Shown piece by piece: positions 22,901-31,334 of a DNA stretch of 64,000 nt. Location of the stretch: the NCBI GenBank assembly GCA_951799405.1, contig OX637350.1, forward strand, positions 4,387,852-4,451,851, given 5' to 3'. The notes under the pieces are model-generated. The model saw only the letters and a list, made by a program, of their open reading frames with translations. It did not search any database and was not told the origin of the DNA. Made by a program: the position numbers and the translations under genes. Source of the DNA: Agapetus fuscipes (lineage: Eukaryota; Arthropoda; Insecta; Trichoptera; Glossosomatidae). Each line of letters begins with the position of its first letter. Positions within the stretch are counted from its first letter, which is position 1.

Positions 22901-25900
22901 TGGGTTTAGTATAATAAAATTTCTATTGCTTCCAAACTTAAAATGTTGAAGATAAACTTTTGTTTTCATGTTGTCTTTGTTAATATTTTACATTTGAAAC
23001 TTTTTAACTTATCCTTGCTTACATCCTTTTACAGATTCATCATGTTCCAAAACTACCGGATCAAACGTGAAAACCTTCTGAACCGCACCGGAGACGTCAC
23101 ACCTGAGGGCGAATACGAAAGCTCGTTCACGGACCCGGCTCGCATCCTGGGGGCGGCGTTGGAGAACCTGTCTGCCGGCAGGGTGGGCATCATGCAGGAG
23201 AGCACGCACACCCTGACTTCGGCAATAGTCATCACCACTAGGTACGCGGCGCTGAGGAAGCAGTTTGGCGGCGAAGGCAAAGAGGAGCTGCCCATCATTG
23301 AGTACCAGCTGCATGTGAGTTGATAATAATCTGTGTATTTTCATTAATAGCAACTTGATTTATTTTTTAAGGAATCCTGTGCGGCAGGCTCCCCAATTCT
23401 TGAAAGTCATAACGCCTCTCGCCATGACGCGCGGGATTTAATGGGGTGAGCTGGGCAAACAATAGTGAACAGCCGGTGGACAGCCGCCGAATATTCCGTA
23501 TTCGGTCATGCTTCATGCCGAATATTCGGTATTTGGCGGATGACCGAATACACTATTCATTGCATCACTAATGTTTTTGAATTGCATGTTTTCAGCAATG
23601 GAGGATATTCCCTTACCTGGCCGCGGCCGCTGTATTGAAGATATTCATCAAAGTCTTCACCGACATCTACTTGGAGACGGTTGAGAAATCCAACGCCGGC
23701 GAGAAATTAGATAACTTAGTATGTGACTTTTTATATTATGTGTTTTATATCAATGGGCCCAGATATGTTCGGTGAAGCCATTGAAAGCTGAGTTCAACAC
23801 CTTCATGTATATATTTATAACCACAAGTATAGATACCTACATACTTGAACATGTCTAGCTATAGAAATGGCTGTCACATATTCGTGAGTGAAATATTTCA
23901 GCAAAGGAAAAATAAATTTAATTAAAATAATCATATGAATATTATTTGTAAGTGAAATATTACTTCATATTGAATAACACGTTTTTGTTCTTCTGTTGTT
24001 AGCACATATAGAAAATGACCAGCTTGGCACTTTCCATGGAGTTTTCTTGAATTGACAGAGATGTTGATGGTAGGAAGATTACAGATTGACTAAATTTAGA
24101 GTTTTTCAAAATGAGTGCGTTAGCTCAATGTATGTGAATCGAGGAATTGCTATCTATTGACTGATATATCGATGGCTCCATACATATGTGCCTATCGCAA
24201 ACATAAAATGCTTGGTTTTTCTGTCCCTGAATCTTGATTGGTATATCTATATTATTGTTGCTATCTTTCAGAGTGACATGGTGTCTGAGATCCACGCTAT
24301 CGTCTCCGCTTCTAAGCCTCTGCTGACATGGACGGCTCTCCAGGCCACGCAAGAAGGAAGAGAAGCCTGCGGGGGACACGGATATCTCAAAGTATGAACC
24401 ACATCATGATCCTTCTGTACTATCGTTTCTTTTTTCTTTTACATAATAGGGTAATTACAATGGTGGAGAAAACGGTTGAAAATACTATGGTTGTGTAGAG
24501 TGCATTTCAAGGATCACAACCATATATTTTTTAAGTCATACAAATAAAGATATTGATAATTTTCAAAAATAAAATGCTGAAAATTTGAGTCCCGCCAAAA
24601 CGCAGCGCTGCCGGATAGCCATGCTTTGATTTCAAAATGACGTAGATGGATCCAACAGTCTTCCAGGGCCTAACGGTACACTCCAAAGATCCGGAGATCC
24701 ATCGACGTCATATCCGCCTAATTAAAAAAATGACCTGTTTTACCGGAAATCGGAAATGCGCAACTTTTAAAGAGCTATAATTTAAAAACTAAGCCTGATA
24801 TAGGGAGCTCCCGAGGGGGCTGGTACTTATTTCTTGTGAAGGCTGAGTAAACCTTGCCGGTACTTTTTTTTTGGGGTTTGAGAATAAACACCGAAACAGG
24901 AAATCATTTCTGACACCCTCAGTGGGACTGGAACCCGAGTAGAATGCAAGCACTCTACCAACTGAGGTATCGACCAGACTGAGGATGAACAAAATAAGTC
25001 TAACGACCGTAACTTCAGTTAAAATTTTCAGTATATTTTGTTGTGTTGTTACAGGCCGCCAATCTGGGAGAGTTAAGAAACAACCACGACCCGACCGTCA
25101 CCTATGAGGGGGACAACCACGTGCTGGGCCAGCAGAGCAGCAACTGGCTGCTGCGACAGTGGGAGGGCTCCCAGCACCGCCAGCTGCCCGTCTCCTCGCC
25201 CTTCGGCACCATCTCCTTCATCTCCGACGCCTCCAGCATTCTCAGAACCTCCTTCACTGGGAGGAGTCTCGATGATGTCATGAACAATCAATGTAAAAAG
25301 TGCTTTTTCTTACAATATGTCTCGTCAGATCGTTGATGACATCTGGAGAGATGCCTACAAATTAGGACAATGTCAGAAACTATGGAAAAAGTCCTTTCAT
25401 CCATATCGACTGTTAGAAGGATGTAGGGCATAAGCGACAAAAACTAAATTGTGTAGGAGAGCAGGAGAGTAGTTTGAGAGTGCAGAAAAATAGAGGCAAC
25501 TTTTTTACTTTTTATCATATCGTTAAAATCAAAACAGCTCTAGAATTAAAAAAAAATAAAGGCATTTATTGGCATATCTTTTAATGTTATTTTACTTTAT
25601 TTTACAAGATTTTATGCCACAAGCGCCTTTAGGATAAAAAAGGCCAAAAAAAATGTCGGTTAAACCAAAACAATACGCAGTTGTTTGCTTGCGCAGAAAG
25701 AACAAAAAAGTCATCGTAGAGCTATGGGAGTGAGCGCATTGGAAAGAGTGGAAAATTTTAAGTAGGATAGCATTCATAACTCATTTTCGAACAGAAAGCC
25801 ACTTATTTCCTTTTAACCTTAATGCATGTGTATTCATCATCATCATCATCATTGGCACGATAACCTGGGGGGTGGGTCTTGGCCTCCCTCAGCAACCACT

Positions 25901-27541
25901 GCCAGCGCTGTCTGGGTATTAATGCATGTATATCTATGTCGGCTATATTCTTTCATAGCCGATATTAATTGATTTCTCAAAATTGGTTGCGTGTGGAGAT
26001 AGCCGACTTAGTAAATATACACAACTCAAAAACTCCCTATTTAACATCCAGTTTTTCTTTTCAATTGTCTATTTATTTGCAGTTATCGTCTCGAGCTATC
26101 ACTGGCTGATATGTTGGCTCCTGAAGACCACCGACGCCAAATTACGCCACGAAATGTCACAGGGAAAGTGCAAGTTTGTCGCCCGGTGCAACACTCAGGT
26201 GTACAGGGCTGCCAGCCTCACCCGAGCGTATTCAGAGTGCAACGCCCTCTACTATTACGCCCAAGGTGTTGAAAAGGTCCACCCGTCTCTCAAGCCCGTT
26301 CTCCAGAACCTCTACATCTTGTACGGGCTGTCGTCCATGGACAAGCATCTCATCCTGTTTTACCAAGGCGGCTATGCTTCGGGACCTGAGTTTGCCGAAT
26401 TGGTGAGGGAAGGAATCCTGAAGGCTTGCGAGAGACTTAAACCAGATGCTGTGGGTGTCGTGGATGCCTTGGCTCCGCCTGACTTTGTCCTCAACTCGGT
26501 GCTCGGAAAATCTGATGGAAAGGTAAACAAACTTATACTTCAAAATTCCCGCTTGAAACTGAAATCGAATTTCCATTATATTGACTGTGATCGTACATTT
26601 TAATAGATAAAATAAAAATAATTTTATGTTCGATTACGGTGAGTATATTATAATTCCACGACCGGTTTTGCGAACAATCCGTTCGCATCGTCAGGTGGCT
26701 AAATAAATACTAAATGGTCCAGATACGGAATTAATTGTTGAGAGTGTCTTGTGAGGGTGTGAGGGAAGAAGGGGATGCAGGACGGCCATGTGTGGGGCTT
26801 GCGTCATCTGGATCATTTCTTAGGAATTGCTTCCTCGGGAATATGGCAACTTATAAAAAAAATGTATTGAAGCTTGAAATTAAAATTTGAAATTATAGTT
26901 CAATTTTAGTCATTGGAACTCAAACATGCTCAAATTGTTTTTAAAATAAATGCTTTCATTAAATATTAAAAAGTAATTTGTATATCAATGGTTAAAAGGA
27001 AGTAGAGCTGTTTTGATCTTAATGATAAAATAAAAAAGTTGTGCCATTTTTCTGCAATCTCAAACTGTAAACTGCTCTCCTGAACAATTTAGTTTTTGTC
27101 GCTTATGCCCTATTACCTTTGAACCGTCGATATGATTATGGGGCGATTAAAATTTGATAATGTACAACCAGCTGTGAAAGTAATATTTACATTGCCGGGT
27201 ACATATAACCATTTGGTTAGTATTTTTAAAATCTAAAGATGAAAAGTTACAGTCACAGTAAAGTTACAGTTACAGGAAAGTTACAGTTACAGTAAAGTTA
27301 CAGTTACAGTACAGTAAAGGTTGCAAAGTAAATGCTTCATCAATTGATGATTTCAAAAATGAATTATCCCTCTGTAAAGTTAGGACATTCAAGAAAAATT
27401 GCATCTTTTCATTGTTATTTCTCATTTTTGTTACAGCTCTATCAAAATATTCAGACGGAGTTCTTCCACAACCCACGTGCCATGGAGAGACCAACGTGGT
27501 GGAGAGAAATAGTGAACAGAGATCTGAAGTCCAAACTCTAA
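16749..27541 (+). CDS. ACOX3: Peroxisomal acyl-coenzyme A oxidase (ACOX3/ACOX1 family), 11 exons
   Basis: Flavoenzyme of peroxisomal beta-oxidation: it oxidises acyl-CoA to trans-2-enoyl-CoA and passes electrons from FAD to O2, giving H2O2. Eleven exons with GT-AG introns and compatible phases join to 2115 nt, a 704-residue protein; human ACOX3, as I recall, is about 700. Landmarks: [20 protein letters not shown] (168-187) and [13 protein letters not shown] in the acyl-CoA dehydrogenase middle domain; EACGGHGY (435-442); [12 protein letters not shown] (460-471), where Glu462 aligns with the family's catalytic base; C-terminal SKL, a PTS1 peroxisomal import signal. No stop, frameshift or missing motif was found, so the gene looks functional. 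Start chosen at 16749 because MSGEIYSED leads directly into the conserved N-terminal domain. No AATAAA is visible in the first ~600 bp after the stop. The ACOX3 symbol rests on overall resemblance; a general ACOX label is safer. Confidence 0.95.
16997..17158 (+). CDS. ACOX3: Acyl-CoA oxidase exon 2 (residues 57-110)
   Basis: Acceptor TTTTTTAG is followed by [17 protein letters not shown] and the exon ends VNADYKTK before GTATGA. Phase 0 at both ends. Part of the N-terminal alpha-helical domain. Confidence 0.95.
17610..18469 (-). mobile_element. hAT transposon relic, 860 bp, 8-bp target duplication
   Basis: Left terminus TAGGGAATGCAATCT and right terminus AGATTGCATTCTCTA are inverted repeats. 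Flanks CAATGGAT (17602-17609) and CAATGGAC (18470-18477) match at 7 of 8 bases, as expected for an 8-bp hAT target duplication. The subterminal region is rich in CAAGAT/GCGAGATCT words, candidate transposase-binding repeats. Lies wholly in intron 2 of the oxidase gene. Confidence 0.85.
17845..18463 (-). pseudogene. hAT transposase C-terminal fragment, frameshifted
   Basis: Two overlapping minus frames. The upstream one (to 17999) contains [17 protein letters not shown]. The second (18048-17845) contains [20 protein letters not shown] and [19 protein letters not shown], the hAT C-terminal dimerisation block (S-ER-FS-aG-----R-RLs-----LlfL). DNA-binding and catalytic parts are deleted and the two frames are shifted, so it cannot encode an active transposase. 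Confidence 0.8.
18475..18670 (-). repeat. Interspersed repeat, copy 2 (see 265-365)
   Basis: Carries TTTTTCAGCCACAATGTCCT and CTCGAAACAGGGACTTGGTG in the same order as 265-365. Directly abuts the hAT element's right target duplication. Confidence 0.45.
18739..18894 (+). CDS. ACOX3: Acyl-CoA oxidase exon 3 (residues 111-162)
   Basis: Acceptor CACTTGCAG precedes [16 protein letters not shown]. The conserved [14 protein letters not shown] segment leads to donor GTAAGT at phase 0. The 1.6-kb intron before it carries the hAT relic at 17610-18469. Confidence 0.95.
19093..19377 (+). mobile_element. Harbinger-like MITE, 285 bp, TTA target duplication
   Basis: Termini GGGGCCGTCCATAAATTACG and the complement of ATATATGGACAGCCCC are inverted repeats. 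TTA flanks both sides (19090-19092, 19378-19380). The same element lies inverted at 60342-60620 flanked by CTA. A 3-bp target site and GGG-start termini fit PIF/Harbinger; no transposase is present. Lies in oxidase intron 3. Confidence 0.8.
19385..20095 (-). mobile_element. LINE ORF2 fragment, degraded
   Basis: Minus frames include [38 protein letters not shown] and [20 protein letters not shown] followed by [13 protein letters not shown]. The last resembles the (K)RLA-DR--W block near the end of insect LINE ORF2 proteins. Frameshifts throughout. Sits in oxidase intron 3. Confidence 0.5.
20145..20292 (+). CDS. ACOX3: Acyl-CoA oxidase exon 4 (residues 163 to 212 in part)
   Basis: Acceptor ATTTCAG precedes [20 protein letters not shown]. 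The exon ends inside the Gly codon of WVGNLG|KT, with donor GTATTG at phase 1. It holds the flavin/substrate-contacting TEV-HG-N motif. Reading past the donor hits a stop, so splicing is required. Confidence 0.95.
20895..20990 (+). mobile_element. LINE 3'-terminal fragment
   Basis: ATGAAATAAAAGAAGTATGT and TGTTGGCGGCTAGGG match 39195-39305 and 59580-59665. Only the last ~90 bp of the parent LINE are present. Confidence 0.55.
21068..21310 (+). repeat. R1 retroposon, full length
   Basis: All R1 landmarks in order: TTCCTTAACTGATAGGTTGG, GGCTGACCACCCATGCTG, CCCCTGTTTCAGGGAAGG, CACATGCGGCATGTG, CTTTGCAACTTACATTAG. First of three same-direction copies in oxidase intron 4. Confidence 0.85.
21345..21540 (+). 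repeat. R1 retroposon, 5'-truncated
   Basis: Starts at CCATGTCACCCCTGTTTCAG and ends CTTAGATTTAGATTTAGATT, a hexamer variant of the usual TTAGA tail. Confidence 0.8.
21849..22095 (+). repeat. R1 retroposon, full length, CATTCAGCATTTG subfamily
   Basis: Starts TTGACTTATAGGTTGGTATG and carries GTAAGTACGCATTCAGCATT instead of the CACATGCGGCATGTG dyad, as at 3540 and 52584. Confidence 0.85.
22180..22350 (+). repeat. Intronic repeat F, copy 1
   Basis: GGGCATAAGCGACAAAAACA, CAGTTTATAAAGTTTGAGAT and AAAACAGCTCTAGAATTAAA recur at 25410-25620 and inverted at 26990-27145, all inside oxidase introns. I see no terminal repeats and cannot classify it. Confidence 0.7.
22381..22564 (-). mobile_element. 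SINE-A head and body, no tail
   Basis: GCTGTAAGGCTGGATGAACC at the left, tRNA-like head at 22490-22564 with decayed B box. The 3' tail is absent. Just upstream of oxidase exon 5. Confidence 0.75.
22665..22839 (+). CDS. ACOX3: Acyl-CoA oxidase exon 5
   Basis: Acceptor TTTTTCAG. Encodes [36 protein letters not shown] and IGLNGIDNG, the beta-domain core of the family. Donor GTTTGT (non-consensus after GG) at phase 2. Confidence 0.95.
23035..23314 (+). CDS. ACOX3: Acyl-CoA oxidase exon 6
   Basis: Encodes [20 protein letters not shown], a stretch with SAGRVGIM, and [16 protein letters not shown]. Donor GTGAGT at phase 0. GC-rich relative to the introns, typical of a conserved exon. Confidence 0.95.
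23596..23718 (+). CDS. ACOX3: Acyl-CoA oxidase exon 7 (residues 364-404)
   Basis: Acceptor GTTTTCAG; encodes [20 protein letters not shown] and ends AGEKLDNL before GTATGT. Phase 0 at both ends. Part of the C-terminal helical domain. Confidence 0.95.
24272..24391 (+). CDS. ACOX3: Acyl-CoA oxidase exon 8 (residues 405-444)
   Basis: Acceptor CTTTCAG; encodes [20 protein letters not shown] and carries [13 protein letters not shown]. The GGHGY glycine-rich loop (438-442) is one of the most conserved family motifs. Phase 0 at both ends. Confidence 0.95.
24450..24620 (+). repeat. Interspersed repeat G, copy 1
   Basis: AACGGTTGAAAATACTATGG, GATCACAACCATATATTTTT and GAGTCCCGCCAAAACGCAGC recur in reverse at 32806-32985. 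Unclassified; oxidase intron 8. Confidence 0.65.
24795..24985 (-). mobile_element. SINE-B (tRNA-derived) head and body
   Basis: On the minus strand the head reads GGTCGATACCTCAGTTGGTA (A box) and GGGTTCCAGTCCC (B box), then CTGACACC... and ...TTTACTCAGCCTTCAC. The SINE tail after the AACCAGCCCC segment is missing. Confidence 0.8.
25055..25292 (+). CDS. ACOX3: Acyl-CoA oxidase exon 9 (residues 445 to 524 in part)
   Basis: Encodes [20 protein letters not shown] with candidate catalytic Glu462, then SSNWLLRQW and [11 protein letters not shown]. Donor GTAAAA at phase 1. Strongly GC-rich. Confidence 0.95.
25410..25620 (+). repeat. Intronic repeat F, copy 2
   Basis: GTAGGGCATAAGCGACAAAA, AAAACAGCTCTAGAATTAAA and TTTTACAAGATTTTATG match 22180-22350 in the same orientation. 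Oxidase intron 9. Confidence 0.7.
25834..25920 (+). mobile_element. LINE-related fragment (CATCATCATC...GCCAGCGCTGTC)
   Basis: CATCATCATCATCATTGGCA, GGGTCTTGGCCTCCCTCAGC and CACTGCCAGCGCTGTC form a block I recognise as widespread in arthropod genomes at LINE ends. A second copy is at 53190-53262, beside a Penelope element. Confidence 0.5.
26083..26522 (+). CDS. ACOX3: Acyl-CoA oxidase exon 10
   Basis: Acceptor TTTGCAG; encodes [35 protein letters not shown] and [20 protein letters not shown]. The APPDF-L-S-(I/L)G motif is typical of the ACOX C-terminal domain. Donor GTAAAC at phase 0. Confidence 0.95.
26640..26702 (-). repeat. Terminal-hairpin motif (CTGACGATGCGAACG type)
   Basis: Minus strand reads CTGACGATGCGAACGGATTG then TTCGCAAAACCGGTCG: CTGANGA, a GCGAAC/GTTCGC stem and an A-run. 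It has the same architecture as the motif after the Penelope ORF at 53270. Isolated in oxidase intron 10. Confidence 0.4.
26990..27145 (-). repeat. Intronic repeat F, copy 3, inverted
   Basis: AGCTGTTTTGATCTTAATGA, CTGCAATCTCAAACTGTAAA and TTTTTGTCGCTTATGCCCTA are the complement of 22180-22350. Oxidase intron 10. Confidence 0.7.
27250..27320. repeat. (GTTACA)n hexanucleotide repeat
   Basis: Runs of AGTTACAGTTACAG broken by AAA. The same hexamer forms the 3' tail of the LINE at 9540-10015 and 54440-54465, so this may be all that is left of an insertion. Confidence 0.7.
27437..27541 (+). CDS. ACOX3: Acyl-CoA oxidase exon 11 with PTS1
   Basis: Acceptor TGTTACAG; encodes [20 protein letters not shown] and ends DLKSKL then TAA. 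The terminal SKL tripeptide is the canonical type-1 peroxisomal targeting signal read by PEX5. Confidence 0.95.
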   Translation, partial: LYQNIQTEFFHNPRAMERPTWWREIVNRDLKSKL

Positions 27542-28290
27542 CCTACACGTGATTGTAAAGATACCCACCCCCAATAGTGTCATCCAATGTTATCCATGTT
27601 ACAGCGTTTTATCTGTGTTAAGAGCAGCCACTATTTGACATGTTACTAGCGAGTACAATTATTTTAAGACCCATGTGTTTCAACCATTGACTAATAACAT
27701 CTGTGGACTAGAAATTATTTTAACGGTAATAGACATATAAATCTGTTTCAACTTGCTTACGAAAATGGTCATTAGTAAGAAAGAGAAGGAAGAACTTCAC
27801 AGTTGCATTTCCATATGTACAAAAAACTCGGCAGAACGACAAAAAAATCTTGAATGTTGGTAGGTACCAATGGCTGCCGACTTGACCGGAAATAGCAAGA
27901 GTTGACTGATAACACGCGTTATAAATAATGCGATGGCTAAAATTGTGTCAATATTTCATATTTTCAAGGTGCATATTCATATTTTAATTTTATCACTCAT
28001 CTCATTATATCTATTGTGGGGATTGTGCATAATTTTTGTAATTGTTGCCGCCTACACTACTGTAACGTTTGACAGGAAAGAAACGAAAGTGGGAGCAAGT
28101 ATGTATCAATTCAGTATGTTAGTTTCCGCTCCCCTATGTTATTACTCAATGGTTTCAACTTAGGCTCATGTGACTTTAAACTGAAACAAAAATCCACCTG
28201 AAAGTGTCTCATAAGTTTGTCTGATTTCATTTCTATACCCCGTACAAAATGTTGCATAAATTCCAATCGCAACTAAGATGCAAATATAGT
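27542..28290 (+). other. Region downstream of the oxidase stop codon
   Basis: Presumed 3' UTR or intergenic. It matches no repeat family here. The open frame at 27933-28163 (76 codons, hydrophobic LILSLISLYLLWGLCIIFVI) has no recognisable domain and I do not call it a gene. Confidence 0.3.
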
Positions 28291-28299
28291 GCAATATCT

Positions 28300-28425
28300 G
28301 TTGTTGTTGGGGCTAGGCGGGAATCAAACCCGCGTTATTCTGTTGCAGGTACACTAGTCAAAATTAGCGGATTGACCCCCTTCGGCCATAACACGGACAT
28401 AGTTAAATAGAGATTATTGTGTTAT
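28300..28425 (-). mobile_element. SINE-C (tRNA-derived) head
   Basis: Minus strand reads TGGCCGAAGGGGGTCAATCC (A box, Leu/Ser-tRNA-like) and GGGTTTGATTCCCGCC (B box). Copies at 42195-42434 and 50840-51065. The stems do not fold as an intact tRNA. Confidence 0.65.
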
Positions 28426-28444
28426 CCCCAAATAAGTTGCATGC

Positions 28445-28685
28445 AGCATGCGGATCCTAAGGGGGCTGGTCTTACACCAACCGCTTTGATTCAAAGTGGG
28501 GGTGTCTCAGCTCCTAAGGGGGCTGGTTCTCATTTCTTGTAAAAGCCAAGTAAACAATACCTCAATTTTCATTTAAGGTTTGAAATAAACGCCGAAACGG
28601 GAAATCATACTGACAACCCTTGATGGGAATAAAATCCTGTGCCCTCTGGTATTGAAGGCAAGCTGAGCTATCGATTGGAAAAAAA
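28445..28685 (-). mobile_element. SINE-B, diverged, partly duplicated body
   Basis: TCCTAAGGGGGCTGGT occurs twice, 59 bp apart, so part of the body is duplicated. Head remnants (AAGCTGAGCTATCGATTGG) lie at the right. B box mutated. Confidence 0.7.
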
Positions 28686-28689
28686 ACAA

Positions 28690-28790
28690 TGAATGCAAGC
28701 TAAATCACTCGCTAGGAGTGCTGTTGTATCTTCCATACTTTTTTCTATTTACCCGTTTGAGGGAAATTCACGCAATATTTTATACTCAGT
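28690..28790. mobile_element. Palindromic MITE relative, decayed
   Basis: GCAAGCTAAATCACTCGCTA, GGAGTGCTGTTGTATCTTCC and TTCTATTTACCCG match the interior of the 2492-2592 family; only one recognisable terminus remains. Confidence 0.45.
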
Positions 28791-28799
28791 GTACTTGAC

Positions 28800-29055
28800 T
28801 TTTAGGTTAGTTCCTTGAGTTGGTATGCGGCTGACCACCCATACTGTAAAAAATGGTTCACTTTGCCAATGTCACCCCTGTTTCAGGGAAGGACGGCAAG
28901 AGTTGCAGAGCTTATGTTCATTTGAGATTGGGTTTTTATATTTTAGGTCCACATGCGGCATGTGTTAGCGCGAAATTATACATGTCTGCTTGTGGGAATG
29001 CATTTAATATAAATCTTAAATGATATATATCTTTGCAGCTTAGATTAGATTAATG
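28800..29055 (+). repeat. R1 retroposon, full length
   Basis: Complete from GTTCCTTGAGTTGGTATGCG to CTTTGCAGCTTAGATTAGAT. Followed immediately by another R1 copy. Confidence 0.85.
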
Positions 29056-29260
29056 CTAAAACCCCACACTGTAAAATGGGTTAACTTCTACCAATGTTTT
29101 ACCAGTGTTTCTCACCCATGGGGGCAAGAGTTGCAGGATTTATCTTCATTTGAGGATTGTGTTATTTTCTATGTACACATGCAGAATGCGCAAGCATGGC
29201 TTTTCGCACGTCTGTTCGTGGGCATGCATTAAATATGAGTCTGATCTATTAATCATCCAA
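29056..29260 (+). repeat. R1 retroposon, diverged tandem neighbour
   Basis: CACACTGTAAAATGGGTTAA through CATGCAGAATGCGCAAGC and TTCGTGGGCATGCATTAAAT, much more diverged than the copy to its left, so the pair is not a recent tandem duplication. Confidence 0.65.
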
Positions 29261-29404
29261 GTGTAAGGGTGTAGTGTTACAAAATTAGCTTATCGACTTT
29301 GTACTGAATGAAAAGGACAAACTTATTTGAATTTCCCAGTTGAATTTTTGAGACTAAAGTCACACGAAACCTCAAAGTGAAATTCTTTATCCCAAGTTTT
29401 ATCC

Positions 29405-29520
29405 CAAAAATTACGCAAACCCACCTTGATCGCATAAATAGAAAAAATGTATGAAAACTAAATCACTTACGAGGTGTCCTGTTGTATCTTCCATATATTT
29501 TCTATTTACGGGGTACATGA
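29405..29520. mobile_element. Palindromic MITE
   Basis: Left CACCTTGATCGCATAAATAG and right CTATTTACGGGG are inverted relatives of the 2492-2592 element; ATGTATGAAAACTAAATCAC and TCCTGTTGTATCTTCCATA form the inner arms. Confidence 0.5.
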
Positions 29521-29802
29521 AGCTGCTGATTTTAAAATAGTTATATGTGTCGATGCACATCAAACATCGAAAAGTCCATTGAACGCTGAACTGAGAAAAA
29601 TTACAAAAACTGTTATTTTGAAATGTAGAAGACATTTCTCTGCACTGCTGAGACGCTCGCAATAATATTGCAATGGCGGCCATGACAGGCCACTTTCTTG
29701 GTTCTGATTGACCGAGATGGACTTTGTTAATATTGATTTAAAAAATCCCTGTAGACTTTATGGGGTTTGAAAAAAATTAAACGTATTTATATGAAAATAT
29801 GA

Positions 29803-30226
29803 TAATAATATTAGGATGATTTATTTGGTGAGCGCTGTTTGTCATGTGTATCACACCTCAAGAGCCCTCTGCGAGCTTTTTCGTCGCTGTAGAAAGCGCC
29901 AATTCTCAAGCAAGACCAAGTTTTTGTAAGGTTGGATGGACCTTTCAGTGTCCGGTCTTTGGTAAAGGTTTATGAATTTTTCAACCCAGCGAAGAGCACA
30001 TTGGGAAATATAAATGGTATACTTTTGTGCTCCGACAGGATTCGAATCCACAACCTTGTATTTACGAGTCCGAAGTGTTGCCACTGGACTACGAACCGGT
30101 CCAAGAAATGCCAACAACACGTGGTGTACCTAGCGGTCACCTATCCAAGTAGCATCCGCGCCCAATGTTGCTTAACTTTGGTGATCTGATGAGAACCGGT
30201 GCTTTCAACATGGTATCGTTGTTGAC
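29803..30226 (-). mobile_element. Composite SINE-A: 5S rRNA head + tRNA head + body + LINE-like tail
   Basis: On the minus strand: a 117-nt 5S rRNA-like module (30226-30110) with GGTTCTCATCAGATCACC and AAGCAACATTGGGCGCGG; a short linker; a tRNA-like head (30102-30026) with A box TAGTCCAGTGGCAACACTT and B box GGATTCGAATCC; an AT-rich body; and the tail with GAGGTGTGATACACATGAC ending in TAATATTATTATC. The order matches 50394-50819, so the composite itself was mobile. The element offers both type 1 and type 2 internal RNA polymerase III promoters. It is not a functional 5S gene: no terminator follows and it is fused to SINE sequence. Confidence 0.88.
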
Positions 30227-30597
30227 ATAATACAAGACTTAAGGGTTTGAAATACATCAATGTATGCAGAATACAATTCTGATTCCGACAAAAATACAAA
30301 CTCAATTTTGTAGTTGGTGGACCTTACGATGTTTGATGTGCATCAACACATATTTAACATAATATAATTAAATCATGTTATTTTTATCAGAGCAAAAATG
30401 GAATCACATTATTCTTTTGAGTTCCTAATGAAATAATGCATAGTGTTTTTATTGAATTTACCTCATGAAACCTTTCCAATGAATAGGTTAACAAATATAT
30501 TTCCATTATAATCATAAACTATTATTAAAAACAGTAATTTAATTTTTATAAGTACTGCTGTACCTACATTTAAATGACTTAGCGCAATTTTACTACT

Positions 30598-30662
30598 TGC
30601 CCCCTCTTCAACTGAAGTGGTTGGCGTAGGGCCGGCCCCCTTACCTGTAAAAATATACATGC
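30598..30662 (+). mobile_element. SINE-B tail fragment
   Basis: GCCCCCTCTTCAACTGAAGT and GGTTGGCGTAGGGCCGGCCC, then CTTACCTGTAAAAATATA, match the final third of SINE-B. No head. Confidence 0.7.
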
Positions 30663-31081
30663 TTCATACATTTTTGTTTTCCTTCATTTTGAAATGCCAT
30701 GGAGATGCAAATAAAATAAACAACCAAAAGCAGTCTTAAATAAAACATAGTCATCATTTAGTATTATTATTATTTAAAAAAAATATTTAAAGGCAACCAT
30801 AGACAATAACTCTTCTTTCGGAGCGTTAACAGAGTCCTTGTATTAAATTTTTTTGTCTGGATGGCATATCCTCATACAGTCATCGCCCACGACTTATATA
30901 AAAATCCAGATAATCGGGGATTATTTACAGTATTGTAAAATATGCAGTGACATTAAATTACAGATGTGCTAAATACAGTACGTAGCGCATTATAAAGGCT
31001 TTTCAATCTACCTAAATGATATTGCATTAAAGTATAACTGTACATACTGTCTCTAGTGTAGTATTTTATTTTGTATGTGTC

Positions 31082-31330
31082 CCTTGACTTACAGGTTGGT
31101 ATGAGGCTGACCACCCATGCTGTAAAGAAATTGTTCACCTGGCCGATGTCACCCCTGTTTCAGGAAAGGTCGGCAAAAGTTGCAGGGCCGATGTTCATTT
31201 CAGGTTTGGTTTTTAAATTGAAAGTACACATGTGGCATTTGTAAGTGCGAATTTACACGTGTCTGTTTATGGGCATCCATTTAATATGGATTTTGAATGT
31301 TAACATATTTTTGCAATTTTAGATTATAGG
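31082..31330 (+). repeat. R1 retroposon, full length (left arm of an inverted pair)
   Basis: TTGACTTACAGGTTGGTATG to GCAATTTTAGATTATAG. Its tail faces the tail of the next copy, giving a ~500-bp imperfect palindrome. Confidence 0.85.
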
Positions 31331-31334
31331 TGGG

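Noticed and set aside
23460..23580. Complete hAT-type MITE near CCGAATATTCGG motifs in oxidase intron 6
   Set aside because: Only one end-like sequence (TTGCATCACTA) is visible; no matching opposite terminus or target duplication.
25073..25291. Minus-strand frames opposite oxidase exon 9
   Set aside because: Antisense shadows of the conserved exon.
27933..28163. Small hydrophobic protein downstream of the oxidase
   Set aside because: Likely chance frame in 3' UTR or intergenic AT-rich DNA; no second line of support.
30110..30226. A genuine 5S rRNA gene
   Set aside because: It is fused to a SINE, shares that fusion with 50703-50819, carries several substitutions and has no T-run terminator after its end.
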